A stretch of DNA of 64,000 bases from assembly GCA_938036155.1 (NCBI GenBank), contig CALHPA010000001.1:62001-126000 (forward strand), written 5' to 3'. Positions 17,932-25,376 of the stretch are shown here, piece after piece (positions within the stretch are counted from its first letter, which is position 1; each line of letters opens with the position of its first letter). The notes below the pieces were generated by a model, which saw nothing but the letters and a program-made list of their open reading frames with translations, made no database searches and had not been told where the DNA came from. Source of the stretch: an uncultured bacterium (lineage in GTDB: Bacteria; Patescibacteriota; Saccharimonadia; Saccharimonadales; Saccharimonadaceae). The position numbers and the translations under genes were made by a program.

Positions 17932-18321
17932 ATGGAAGCAAGAAAAAAGATTTTATTGGTTGAAGATGATGAGGTTTTAGCTAGTGTATACCGCGCAAGA
18001 CTCGAGATGGAAGATTTTGAAGTTATAGAAGTTCATGATGGCGAGCAAGCACTAACTGCAGCTTTAAAATATCGCCCAGATTTAATAATTCTTGATGCAA
18101 TGATGCCAAAAATCTCTGGCTTTGATGTATTGGATATCCTTCGAAACACTCCTGAGACAATGAATTTGCAAATTATTATGCTGACCGCTTTAAGTCAAGA
18201 AAGTGATCGTGAGCGAGCTGAAAAACTTGGCGTTGATGAATATCTTGTTAAATCTCAGGTGATGATTTCGGATGTGATTGAGAAGGTTCGCGAACATTTG
18301 GGTATTGGTGAGGATTACTAG
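17932..18321 (+). CDS. Stand-alone response regulator receiver
   Basis: A CheY-like receiver of 129 residues with acidic pair in LVEDDEV, phosphoacceptor Asp55 in LIILDAMMPK and Lys in YLVKSQV. It has no output domain. The start is the ATG at 17932 with a strong GGAGGGG. It is closely related to the receiver at 53-54 kb (shared MMPKISGFDMLDILR-like and YLVKSQV blocks), suggesting paralogues. It is probably cotranscribed with ctpA; no kinase is adjacent. Confidence 0.87.
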   Translation: MEARKKILLVEDDEVLASVYRARLEMEDFEVIEVHDGEQALTAALKYRPDLIILDAMMPKISGFDVLDILRNTPETMNLQIIMLTALSQESDRERAEKLGVDEYLVKSQVMISDVIEKVREHLGIGEDY

Positions 18322-18342
18322 CAGATTCAAAATGAGCAAAAT

Positions 18343-18380
18343 AAAAAATGAGTCAATCTTTCGAAAGGCTCATTTTTTAT
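18343..18380. terminator. Bidirectional terminator between a receiver gene and rpmA
   Basis: A 12-bp stem AAAAAATGAGTC with GGCTCATTTTTT (one wobble) has A runs on the left and T runs on the right, so it can end transcripts from both sides. Confidence 0.8.
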
Positions 18381-18385
18381 TGCAA

Positions 18386-18664
18386 TTACGCAGCAACAAC
18401 TTCTACAACTGTGCGTCGTTCAGTTTTACCAGTAAATTTGCGTTTTTTGATTTGTTTAAATTTCACAACACCGTCTTGTTTGGCATGAATCGTGAAATTT
18501 CGGCTCATGTAAGTTCCTTCGCCAGCCAATTTAGTTGCACCAGTTTGTCGAACGAGAACTTCACCCTCGTTAACTTTTTGGCCACCAAATCGTTTAACAC
18601 CAAGGCGTTGGCCGGCGTTGTTATGGACGTTCTTACTTGAACCACCCGATTTAACGTGTGACAT
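18386..18664 (-). CDS. rpmA: 50S ribosomal protein L27
   Basis: 92 residues with the L27 pattern: GGSSKNVHNNAGQRLGVKRFGGQKVNEGEVLVRQ read in pieces, then GTYMSRNFTIHAKQDGVV. It lacks the cleavable N-terminal extension seen in Firmicutes L27. The start lies inside the 3 prime end of the upstream methyltransferase gene (14-nt overlap) with GGAGT as ribosome binding site, so the two are translationally coupled. The usual rplU partner is not adjacent. Confidence 0.95.
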   Translation of the reverse strand: MSHVKSGGSSKNVHNNAGQRLGVKRFGGQKVNEGEVLVRQTGATKLAGEGTYMSRNFTIHAKQDGVVKFKQIKKRKFTGKTERRTVVEVVAA

Positions 18665-19877
18665 TTTTACTCCTTATTAGTACTAATAATTCACGCGCCA
18701 CAACTTGATTTTCGCGATAATATATTAAATCTTGTGGTTTAACGCGCATAAATTCTTTTCTATTATAACCCAGCTCGTTTAAAAAGTCAACAAGTGGAAG
18801 GTGAGAAAAATCACCATTTTGAGTTTTCCAGGCGGGAACAGCAATGCAGATCTGTGTGCCTTCTGGAATTTGATGGGCTAGATTTTTCAAAAAATTCGAA
18901 ATTATACGATTACAGTTTTCGCAAACTTCTGCTAATTTTTTGGGCGAAGGTGGAGCAGAGAATGGTTGCCCTAAGTAAGTCTCGCAAACCACGCTTGAAA
19001 GTTTTTTTGCAAAACTCCATTTTTCAATTGTAGCATCAGCTTCGTAAATTTTTCCAAGTTCACCATGCGGTTTAAACTCTCGTATGAACCAATTATTATT
19101 TTCTTTCGAAAATTCCACCATTTTTTCACTCAAATCAGTTCCATTTGCTTTAAAACCTTTTAGAAGAGCTTCTTGAATAACTGTGCCAGTTCCACAAAAA
19201 GGATCGAGGATTTCTGGCTTTTCGAAAGTTTTTTTGCCAAAAAGTGCTTGAATCTGTGGCTGATTTTCGCCGACACCGAAATTGATCATTGTTTGGGCAA
19301 GTTTTGGTGGCAGCATCCCAACAAAAGCATCGCGCTTTGGCCTGTTTTGATCGCGTCTAGCATAGCTTGTGATATTTTGCGCGCCTTCGCTCAATGCGAT
19401 AATTGTTTTTTTGCCACCACGAACTATTAAAATTTCGATTTTTTTCTCACTTAAACCAAGCTTATTGTTGTGTGAAATTGCAGTCGAGAGCTCGGCAGTT
19501 TTTGAAGGGATTATTCGCACTGAAACACCATGATTTTTAAGCTTTTGTTTAATGATTGTTCCAGTTTTCGAAACTTCGCTTGCCCGAATTTTTAAGCCAT
19601 AAGCTGAAATCCCTAATGTAATTTTTCCTTCAAAGTTCGAAAAATCGTGTTCAAAAATTTTGGTTATTTTTTTTGAAACATCTCGCCAATCTGTTGAATT
19701 GACCTCAAAAACAACTTGGCCGGTTTTTAAAATTGAGCCAAAATGCGAAACATTGAGTTTTTCGGTTTTAATAAGACAGGCGTAATCACCCAGTACACGA
19801 ATTTTATCACCGCCAAAAACACTTTCTAGCTCGGCGATCCCGATAGCGGGCTGTCTGCCTAAAATTGCAATTTTCAT
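18651..19877 (-). CDS. THUMP/TRM11-type RNA methyltransferase
   Basis: 408 residues. The N-terminal half begins IAILGRQPAIGIAELESVFG and fits a THUMP-containing domain. The C-terminal half is a Rossmann methyltransferase with DPFCGTGTVIQEAL (motif I region) and NGTDLSEKMVEF, as in TRM11/TrmG10 enzymes that methylate guanine N2 of tRNA position 10. The DPF/NPPY-type motif IV is not clear. On the minus strand TATAAT (complement of 19884-19889) lies 6 nt before the ATG, so it is leaderless. Followed by rpmA. Confidence 0.8.
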   Translation of the reverse strand: MKIAILGRQPAIGIAELESVFGGDKIRVLGDYACLIKTEKLNVSHFGSILKTGQVVFEVNSTDWRDVSKKITKIFEHDFSNFEGKITLGISAYGLKIRASEVSKTGTIIKQKLKNHGVSVRIIPSKTAELSTAISHNNKLGLSEKKIEILIVRGGKKTIIALSEGAQNITSYARRDQNRPKRDAFVGMLPPKLAQTMINFGVGENQPQIQALFGKKTFEKPEILDPFCGTGTVIQEALLKGFKANGTDLSEKMVEFSKENNNWFIREFKPHGELGKIYEADATIEKWSFAKKLSSVVCETYLGQPFSAPPSPKKLAEVCENCNRIISNFLKNLAHQIPEGTQICIAVPAWKTQNGDFSHLPLVDFLNELGYNRKEFMRVKPQDLIYYRENQVVARELLVLIRSKNVTR

Positions 19878-19917
19878 TATTTTATTATAACATATTTAAT
19901 TAATTTTAAGAATATAC

Positions 19918-19947
19918 TTGACAAAACATACAGGGGGGGGGTACAAT
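19918..19947 (+). promoter_or_regulatory. Promoter with a G9 tract in the spacer (putative phase-variable)
   Basis: TTGACA (19918-19923) and TACAAT (19942-19947) are separated by an 18-nt spacer whose last nine bases are all G (19933-19941), directly abutting the -10 box. In this AT-rich DNA no other such G run is seen. A change of one G would bring the spacer to the optimal 17. The promoter drives the surface protein at 20003. Confidence 0.75.
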
Positions 19948-20002
19948 ATAAGCATAAACGAGTTAAGTTAATATTCACCTTTATTGGTGGAAAAGGAGAA
20001 GA

Positions 20003-21364
20003 ATGAAATATAAAATTAAGATCGCAGCAATTTTGGCGGTTGCAATTACTGGTGGGGCTTTAGTGCGACCAGCTTTTGCTGATACGCCAAAACAGCTCAC
20101 AAAGATTTTAACCTCACCTAATATTCAGCTCAAAGCTGACCCTAAAGTAGATAAGGTTGCGATCGATGATCGCTGGTATAGCTTTGGAATGGACTTTGAT
20201 ATTCAGGAAACAGTCAATCCTGGTGATTACTTCTTTATTTACCAAAAGGGTATCGCTGGTATGGGCGAAGTCCGAGACTTCGACATTAAAGCTAATGGCA
20301 AAACTGTAGCAACCGCTAAAGTTGTTGAGTCTAACAAGGGTCGTGGATTCTATAGTGCTTATAAAACTGATGCTGCGGGTATTGCTCAGTTTGATACCTA
20401 TAAAGTTGATGAGGCTGTGCCTTGGAGTAAATGGAAGGTTACCTTCAACGAAAGTGTTAAGGGACAAAATGTTAATAAAATAGGTTTTAATTTTTCTAAT
20501 ATTCATGCTGGCTATCCATTGGTAGACTCTTCACCTAACTATGATGTTCGTGCTTTTGCTACAGTAAATGACCGAGAAGTATTTAGTAAACATATTAAAG
20601 TTAATGGTTACACTAAAAGACTTTCATATAGTGATACAATATGGCGCAGTAGTTCTAGTTTTAATTCTGATACTAAAAGGGGAAACTTAGTCTTTGGTAT
20701 AGAGACAAAAAGCAATTGGAAAGATGCTGACATCAAAATAGAATTAGAGAAAGATTCGCCAGTTCTATTTAGTAAATATAAGGCTGAGCGAAATACTGGA
20801 TCGAATTTTATCTTTGATGATAGTAATAGGGTTAATGCAGATAAGCTAATCATGGAAACTCCGCGAACTGGTTTTAAATTTGGCTTTGATAGTGAAGGCT
20901 TGGCCGGTAATGTTAAGGTTTTAGAACAACAGAATTTGAAGACTTCTTCTGGGTTTGATTTTCCGATAGAGCTAAACCCTGACCCAGCAGCTCAAGCTAA
21001 TATTGACCTAGTTAATGGCAAACTCAAGAATATCAAATATAAAGTTACGGTAACTGCAAAAGATGGTTCAGTTATTTTTCAAGGGAATAGCGTGCATGAA
21101 GTGCCAATCAAGGGTATCTTAACTCAAGCTGATCTTGAAGCTATTAAACCAAAACCAACCGAACCAGCAAAAGAAGTAGAAACTAAAACTGAAAAGCCAG
21201 CTGAAGCTCCTCGCAGCGAGACAGCTCCAAAGACTCCACAAACTGGATTTAAAAAATCAGATAATAATGATGTATTCGGTTGGATTATGCTAGCTTTGGC
21301 TGTTCTTATGACACTAACTAGTGGTGTAGTTATTTATCGAAAAAAATCAAAAATTAACTTGTAA
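20003..21364 (+). CDS. Secreted surface protein with sortase-like C-terminal signal
   Basis: 453 residues: signal peptide ending in RPAFA (about residue 26), a long beta-rich body (about 30-370), a Pro/Glu/Lys spacer, then TPQTGF, a hydrophobic helix and RKKSKINL. It has the same overall plan as the 8.9 kb gene, with a variant LPXTG-like signal. GGAGAAG lies 4 nt before the ATG. Its promoter has a G9 spacer tract, so expression may switch on and off or change level between cells, as expected for a surface protein facing a host. Confidence 0.75.
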   Translation: MKYKIKIAAILAVAITGGALVRPAFADTPKQLTKILTSPNIQLKADPKVDKVAIDDRWYSFGMDFDIQETVNPGDYFFIYQKGIAGMGEVRDFDIKANGKTVATAKVVESNKGRGFYSAYKTDAAGIAQFDTYKVDEAVPWSKWKVTFNESVKGQNVNKIGFNFSNIHAGYPLVDSSPNYDVRAFATVNDREVFSKHIKVNGYTKRLSYSDTIWRSSSSFNSDTKRGNLVFGIETKSNWKDADIKIELEKDSPVLFSKYKAERNTGSNFIFDDSNRVNADKLIMETPRTGFKFGFDSEGLAGNVKVLEQQNLKTSSGFDFPIELNPDPAAQANIDLVNGKLKNIKYKVTVTAKDGSVIFQGNSVHEVPIKGILTQADLEAIKPKPTEPAKEVETKTEKPAEAPRSETAPKTPQTGFKKSDNNDVFGWIMLALAVLMTLTSGVVIYRKKSKINL

Positions 21365-21494
21365 GTTAAAAATATTTGTTAAATAACTTATAATCCATAA
21401 AAGACATTTGCTAAAGTATTATCGAAATGCAGATGTCTTTTTTGTTTTAATATGGAGCAAGAAAAATTTTTTAGATTATGCTATAATAAAGCAT

Positions 21495-21596
21495 ATGAAT
21501 TTTGATTTTAGTGAATTTAATGATTTAGTTGAAGACCAAATATATTCGACTAATATCCGACCAACTATGGATATTTTTTTAATGTTTATGATATAA
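21495..21596 (+). CDS. Possible 33-residue small protein
   Basis: The ATG at 21495 is 7 nt after TATAAT (21482-21487), the same leaderless layout as real operon-head genes here. The product is an acidic N-terminus followed by a hydrophobic end. The promoter of the next gene overlaps its last codons. It may instead be a remnant or only a second promoter; no family is recognised. Confidence 0.3.
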   Translation: MNFDFSEFNDLVEDQIYSTNIRPTMDIFLMFMI

Positions 21597-21605
21597 TAGA
21601 GTTAT

Positions 21606-22703
21606 ATGGAAGAAGATATTAGAACTGAAAATACTGAGATTAAAAATACTGAAAATCTGACAGAAAATAAGGCTGAAATTTCGAATGGAAACCAAAATTT
21701 TGAAGAAGCTGAAAATTCGAAAAAAGATGAATCAACTGATATTTTTCAGTGGGCAAATTTGACTGATGGAATTAAGAATGAGCTTGATGTAGAATTTTTC
21801 TTATTTAATAAAAATTTTGTGCCTTTTACAACTAGCTTTTCGAGTGAATTGAACTCACAAATTAAGCCGTTGTTTTTGTTTGATATGATAAACTTTGTAA
21901 ATATGGGTGCAGGAACTGGTTTGAGCGTTCGAGATTATGAAATGGATGGTGGCGCGGGCAAAGATGTACTTTTAAAAACTGAAATACAAAAAGTTCAACA
22001 CGCTGATGCGCTACTGAATATAATTGAAACGCAATATTCCGACATTGTGGAATTTAACGAAAACGAACATGATTTTAAGCGGATTAAAGGAATTTTGGCA
22101 AGGTTTACAAATTCGAAGGGCGAGAAATTTTATGTTGCTAAACAAATTATGCAAGGGCAGGTTTTGCGCGGAGCAACTGCTTGGGAATTTCGAAATGGTA
22201 AATTTGGTGCATTTGAGCCTGAATTTGGTTTAAAAATCCAGCCAGATAATCAAGTTTTGATCGTCAATAATGATATCTTTATTTTCAACCAAGGAAAATT
22301 CGAAAAACTCTTTAATTACGATTATAAAAAACAAGTTTTAGCTGATAAAAAAGTTTTGGAAATCGAAAGAAAGTATAAATTGAGTTTTCCTGATGGTTTA
22401 GATTTGCAAACTTTGGTTCGCGAACACAAAAAGGCTGCTACGAAATTACAAAAAATGGATGAAATTGGTGAAATATCACAAGAGAAAGTGGTTGAATATG
22501 CCGATGAAATACAACTTGAATTAATGACGGACGATAACGGTGCGATCATTATTATGGATGGCAACGATTTGGATATGTTCGTGAATTTAATTAATGAAGA
22601 TTATATCTTGAGCGAAATCACTGGGCGTCGTTATGAAATTAAAAGTAAAAAATTACTCGATGAGCCAGAAGGTGAACCGCCACGAATGATCGGAAGCGAG
22701 TAG
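21606..22703 (+). CDS. KwaB/DUF4868-like protein
   Basis: 365 residues, soluble. After a Glu/Asn-rich disordered head (1-50), the middle has IDFxI-type strands ending NNDIFIFNQGKFEKLFNYD (about 225-245), a helical stretch, and a C-terminal block LINEDYILSEITGRRYEIKSK. This strand-FE-LF plus C-terminal Y-SE-TG-Y-SK pattern matches what I know of DUF4868, the KwaB subunit of the Kiwa anti-phage system. The family call is from memory of the pattern, not a search. No KwaA-like four-helix membrane protein is beside it. TATAAT (21592-21597) is 8 nt before the ATG; a Pif1-like helicase follows 9 nt after the stop. Confidence 0.5.
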   Translation: MEEDIRTENTEIKNTENLTENKAEISNGNQNFEEAENSKKDESTDIFQWANLTDGIKNELDVEFFLFNKNFVPFTTSFSSELNSQIKPLFLFDMINFVNMGAGTGLSVRDYEMDGGAGKDVLLKTEIQKVQHADALLNIIETQYSDIVEFNENEHDFKRIKGILARFTNSKGEKFYVAKQIMQGQVLRGATAWEFRNGKFGAFEPEFGLKIQPDNQVLIVNNDIFIFNQGKFEKLFNYDYKKQVLADKKVLEIERKYKLSFPDGLDLQTLVREHKKAATKLQKMDEIGEISQEKVVEYADEIQLELMTDDNGAIIIMDGNDLDMFVNLINEDYILSEITGRRYEIKSKKLLDEPEGEPPRMIGSE

Positions 22704-22712
22704 TTTTCGAAA

Positions 22713-24260
22713 ATGAAGCAAGCGTTAGCACTGGAGATTATGCTCTCAGGCGAAAATGTTTTTTTAACTGGTGCAGCGGGAAGTGGAAAAACTTTCACGC
22801 TCAACCAGTTTATTAAGCTTGCAAAAAATTCTGGAAAAAAGGTTAGTGTTACGGCTACCACTGGTTTAGCGGCAACTCATCTTGGAGGAAACACTATTCA
22901 CGCTTGGAGTGGAATTGGAATTTACGATTATCTTTCGAGAAAATTTTTTGAAAAATTCCCAAAAACGCGGGCTGAAATTATTAAAAATACAGATATTTTG
23001 GTGATTGATGAAATCTCTATGTTGCACGATTTTCGACTAGACATGGTTGAAGAAATTTGTCGCACAATTCGCCAAAACGACAAACCTTTTGGTGGGATTC
23101 AAGTAATTTTATGTGGTGATTTTTTTCAACTACCGCCAATTAACCGAGCTGGCGGGCGAACTGGTGGCTTTGCAATTCATTCGAACGCTTGGAAACTTGC
23201 TGAATTTACGATTTGCTATCTTGAGGAAAACCACCGCCAAAAAAATGATGAACTATCTGAAATTTTAAACGCACTTAGAGCAGATGATTTACGCCGAAAA
23301 CACGCTCAGAGTTTGCTTGATCGCATTGATGTTGAACCTAACTTTGAAAGTGATGATTTTTCGAAAAACTTAACCGAACTCCACACTACTAATATCGATG
23401 TTGATAAAATTAATGAGCAAAAGCTTGCCGAACTTGAAGGCGAGGAGTTTCATTTTGCACAAACTACAACTGGTGCAAAAAACTACGTTGAAACTTTGCA
23501 GAAATCTGTTCTTGCGCCAGAACTATTGCGACTCAAAAAAGGTGCTTTAGTGATGGCGGTAAAAAATGCCCAAAACCGCCAATATGTGAACGGTTCAATT
23601 GGTGAAGTTGTTGATTTTGAAAGATTAACAGATTACCCGATTGTTCAATTTCGAAATGGTAAAATTATTACAATGGTGCCAGAAACTTGGGAAATGCGTG
23701 ATGGTGAAAAAAAGCGAGCAAGTATTATGCAAATTCCACTCCGACTAGCATATGCAATTACGGTTCATAAAAGCCAAGGGATGACACTCGATGCTGCTCG
23801 AATCGACCTTCGAAAAGCCTTTTCTGAAGGAATGGGTTATGTGGCGCTTTCTCGTGTTCGCTCTCTTGATAGACTTTATTTACTCGGTATAAATCGTACC
23901 GCTTTGATGGTTAGTGAAGAGGCACAAAAGATTGATTTTAAACTTAAAAATGAAAGTTTAAAAGCTGAAAAACGTTTTTCGCACTTGAAGGAAGTCACTA
24001 AAAAGCGTGAAGCGGGTGAAATTATTGAGGTGCAACCATCAAAAACAACTTGGGCTGAAAAACTTGAAAAAATGCGGCAAGAATATCCAAATGCATATCG
24101 TGCATGGGGGCTTGTCGATGATTCGAAATTGCAAGAAATGGTTTTTGAAAATGGCAAAATTGATGCAGATTTAATTGCTAAATTGAGTAAAGAGCTAGGT
24201 CGTCACAAAGGCTCGATTGTAGCTCGCATAAAAAAACTCTTTGGTGAAGATGCCATATAA
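22713..24260 (+). CDS. Pif1/RecD2-like superfamily 1 helicase
   Basis: 515 residues. Walker A is GAAGSGKT (about residue 20), motif Ia VTATTGLAA, Walker B ILVIDEISML, motif III CGDFFQLPP, and later GALVMAVKNAQ, YAITVHKSQGMTL and GYVALSRV (motifs V-VI), all typical of Pif1-type 5 prime to 3 prime helicases. A C-terminal extension of about 100 residues ends in a small helical domain (SKELGRHKGSIVARIKKLF) seen on CPR helicases of this type. Immediately downstream of the KwaB-like gene and probably cotranscribed. It could be a housekeeping genome-stability enzyme. Confidence 0.85.
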   Translation: MKQALALEIMLSGENVFLTGAAGSGKTFTLNQFIKLAKNSGKKVSVTATTGLAATHLGGNTIHAWSGIGIYDYLSRKFFEKFPKTRAEIIKNTDILVIDEISMLHDFRLDMVEEICRTIRQNDKPFGGIQVILCGDFFQLPPINRAGGRTGGFAIHSNAWKLAEFTICYLEENHRQKNDELSEILNALRADDLRRKHAQSLLDRIDVEPNFESDDFSKNLTELHTTNIDVDKINEQKLAELEGEEFHFAQTTTGAKNYVETLQKSVLAPELLRLKKGALVMAVKNAQNRQYVNGSIGEVVDFERLTDYPIVQFRNGKIITMVPETWEMRDGEKKRASIMQIPLRLAYAITVHKSQGMTLDAARIDLRKAFSEGMGYVALSRVRSLDRLYLLGINRTALMVSEEAQKIDFKLKNESLKAEKRFSHLKEVTKKREAGEIIEVQPSKTTWAEKLEKMRQEYPNAYRAWGLVDDSKLQEMVFENGKIDADLIAKLSKELGRHKGSIVARIKKLFGEDAI

Positions 24261-24302
24261 AGTAGATTTTTAGTTAATTTATTTTAAAATTAATTGTATG
24301 TA

Positions 24303-24335
24303 AAAGGCTTTCGAAAAATCGAGAGTCTTTTAGTT
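24303..24335 (+). terminator. Terminator after the helicase gene
   Basis: A 12-bp stem AAAGGCTTTCGA with TCGAGAGTCTTT (two wobbles) and an AAAA loop, then T-rich DNA. The rest of 24336-24500 is AT-rich with no gene seen. Confidence 0.7.
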
Positions 24336-24501
24336 TTGATTATTTTTTTATGGAATAATAAGGTTAAAGGTTTAAAAATACGAAAACAATAAAATAGTGA
24401 AATGTCAAAAAATAAAATAAAATAAAACTACACAATGTCAAGCGAACAAATTGTTGGCAGAGGGTTTTGAAATGTTTTAAAATAATTTAGCATAAAAGCT
24501 A

Positions 24502-24530
24502 TTGACTTTTAAAAAAACTTATGCTATTAT
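24502..24530 (+). promoter_or_regulatory. Promoter of the Lys-rich small membrane protein
   Basis: TTGACT (24502-24507), a 17-nt spacer and TATTAT (24525-24530) lie upstream of the ATG at 24588. Confidence 0.6.
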
Positions 24531-24587
24531 ATAAACATAAAAAACAATTAAGATCAAATAAGTCAAATAAACAAAAAAAGGAAAAAA

Positions 24588-24893
24588 ATGACAAAAAAAC
24601 AAACAGAAACAAAAGTTGCTAAAAAAACTACGGCTAAAAAAGTTGCTGAAAAAACTACAAAAGTTTTAAAAAAAGAGCAAGATATTAAAAAAGCTAAAAC
24701 TTTGCTTACAAATAATGGAATTATTATTGCTGAAGATGGAACAGTAGTGGTTGACCAAGTTACGCAAGATTTTCGAAGTGCAGTTTTAGTTCTTTCGCTC
24801 GCAATCAATCTTGTTGTATTTGTAACATACTTGATTCTAATGTCTACAACAAAATATGATACTGCATTAATTAGCGCATTATTGCCACGATAA
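24588..24893 (+). CDS. Lys/Ala/Thr-rich protein with one TM helix
   Basis: 101 residues. The first 40 are Lys/Ala/Thr repeats (KVAKKTTAKKVAEKTTK) resembling histone H1-like tails and may bind nucleic acid or acidic polymers. The rest has a small folded part and a single TM helix (about 65-88). It is preceded by AAAGGAAAA. The mix of a basic tail and membrane anchor could tether DNA or the wall to the membrane, but that is speculative. Confidence 0.65.
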   Translation: MTKKQTETKVAKKTTAKKVAEKTTKVLKKEQDIKKAKTLLTNNGIIIAEDGTVVVDQVTQDFRSAVLVLSLAINLVVFVTYLILMSTTKYDTALISALLPR

Positions 24894-24922
24894 TTTAGTT
24901 TTCAACAATTAAACATAAGCAC

Positions 24923-24980
24923 TGTGGAAAAGCAAGGAATATCTGTTAAAATGCTTGCTTTTCCACATAGTTGTGGAAAA
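24923..24980. promoter_or_regulatory. Hairpin with three DnaA-box-like 9-mers
   Basis: TGTGGAAAA (24923-24931), TTTTCCACA (24959-24967) and TGTGGAAAA (24972-24980) all fit the DnaA-box pattern TTWTNCACA on one strand or the other. The first two form a perfect 13-bp hairpin (24924-24936 with 24954-24966). The second can instead pair with the third (8 bp). A very AT-rich run follows (24981-25012). Confidence 0.5.
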
Positions 24981-25376
24981 ATATATAAAAAATTATTTCT
25001 AAATTTGCGTGTTTGTCAAAAATAGGTCTTGCGAAAAAAAATAATTCGCGGTAAACTTAAATCAGTGGCAACGACAGAAACAAACAGAAAAACCACTAAA
25101 CAAAAATAAAAGCACGTTAAAATAGATGTAGTTTTTAGTTTAAGGCCAACTATCTGGTGATTAAACAGCTGGACAAATTCCAGTAACCAGGTTAAAATAA
25201 TAGCTGGAGCACATTTTAAAACCTCCCAAAATAAAACTCCACCTCATATATAAGTCTCTCAAACAGCAATATGGTTGGCTATACGCCAAGCAAAAAGCTA
25301 AACTTATAATGAATCTTAAAACAAAAAAAATAACAAAAACAAAAAGTTTAATCATCAGTTAGGTGGCTTTAAATTT
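24981..25376 (+). other. Long A-rich, partly structured region upstream of rsmH
   Basis: No gene is visible in these 396 bases. They contain nested inverted repeats (CTGGT at 25154 with ACCAG at 25187, inside it CTGGA with TCCAG), and CCACCT (25239-25244) perfectly complementary to the AGGTGG ribosome binding site of rsmH (25361-25366). If transcribed this would be a structured 5 prime leader. mraZ, the usual neighbour upstream of rsmH, is absent. Confidence 0.4.

Noticed and set aside
18651..19877. DNA methyltransferase of a restriction system
   Set aside because: The DPFCGTGT motif with a THUMP-like N-terminal half and coupling to rpmA favour an RNA methyltransferase; no nuclease is adjacent.
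24563..24808. Minus-strand 81-codon frame opposite the Lys-rich protein
   Set aside because: AAA codons read backwards give a hydrophobic-looking shadow; no promoter or ribosome site.
24923..25376. Chromosomal origin oriC
   Set aside because: Three DnaA-like boxes and an AT tract are present, but there is no dnaA, dnaN or rpmH nearby and no divergence of gene strands here, so I list it only as a regulatory candidate.
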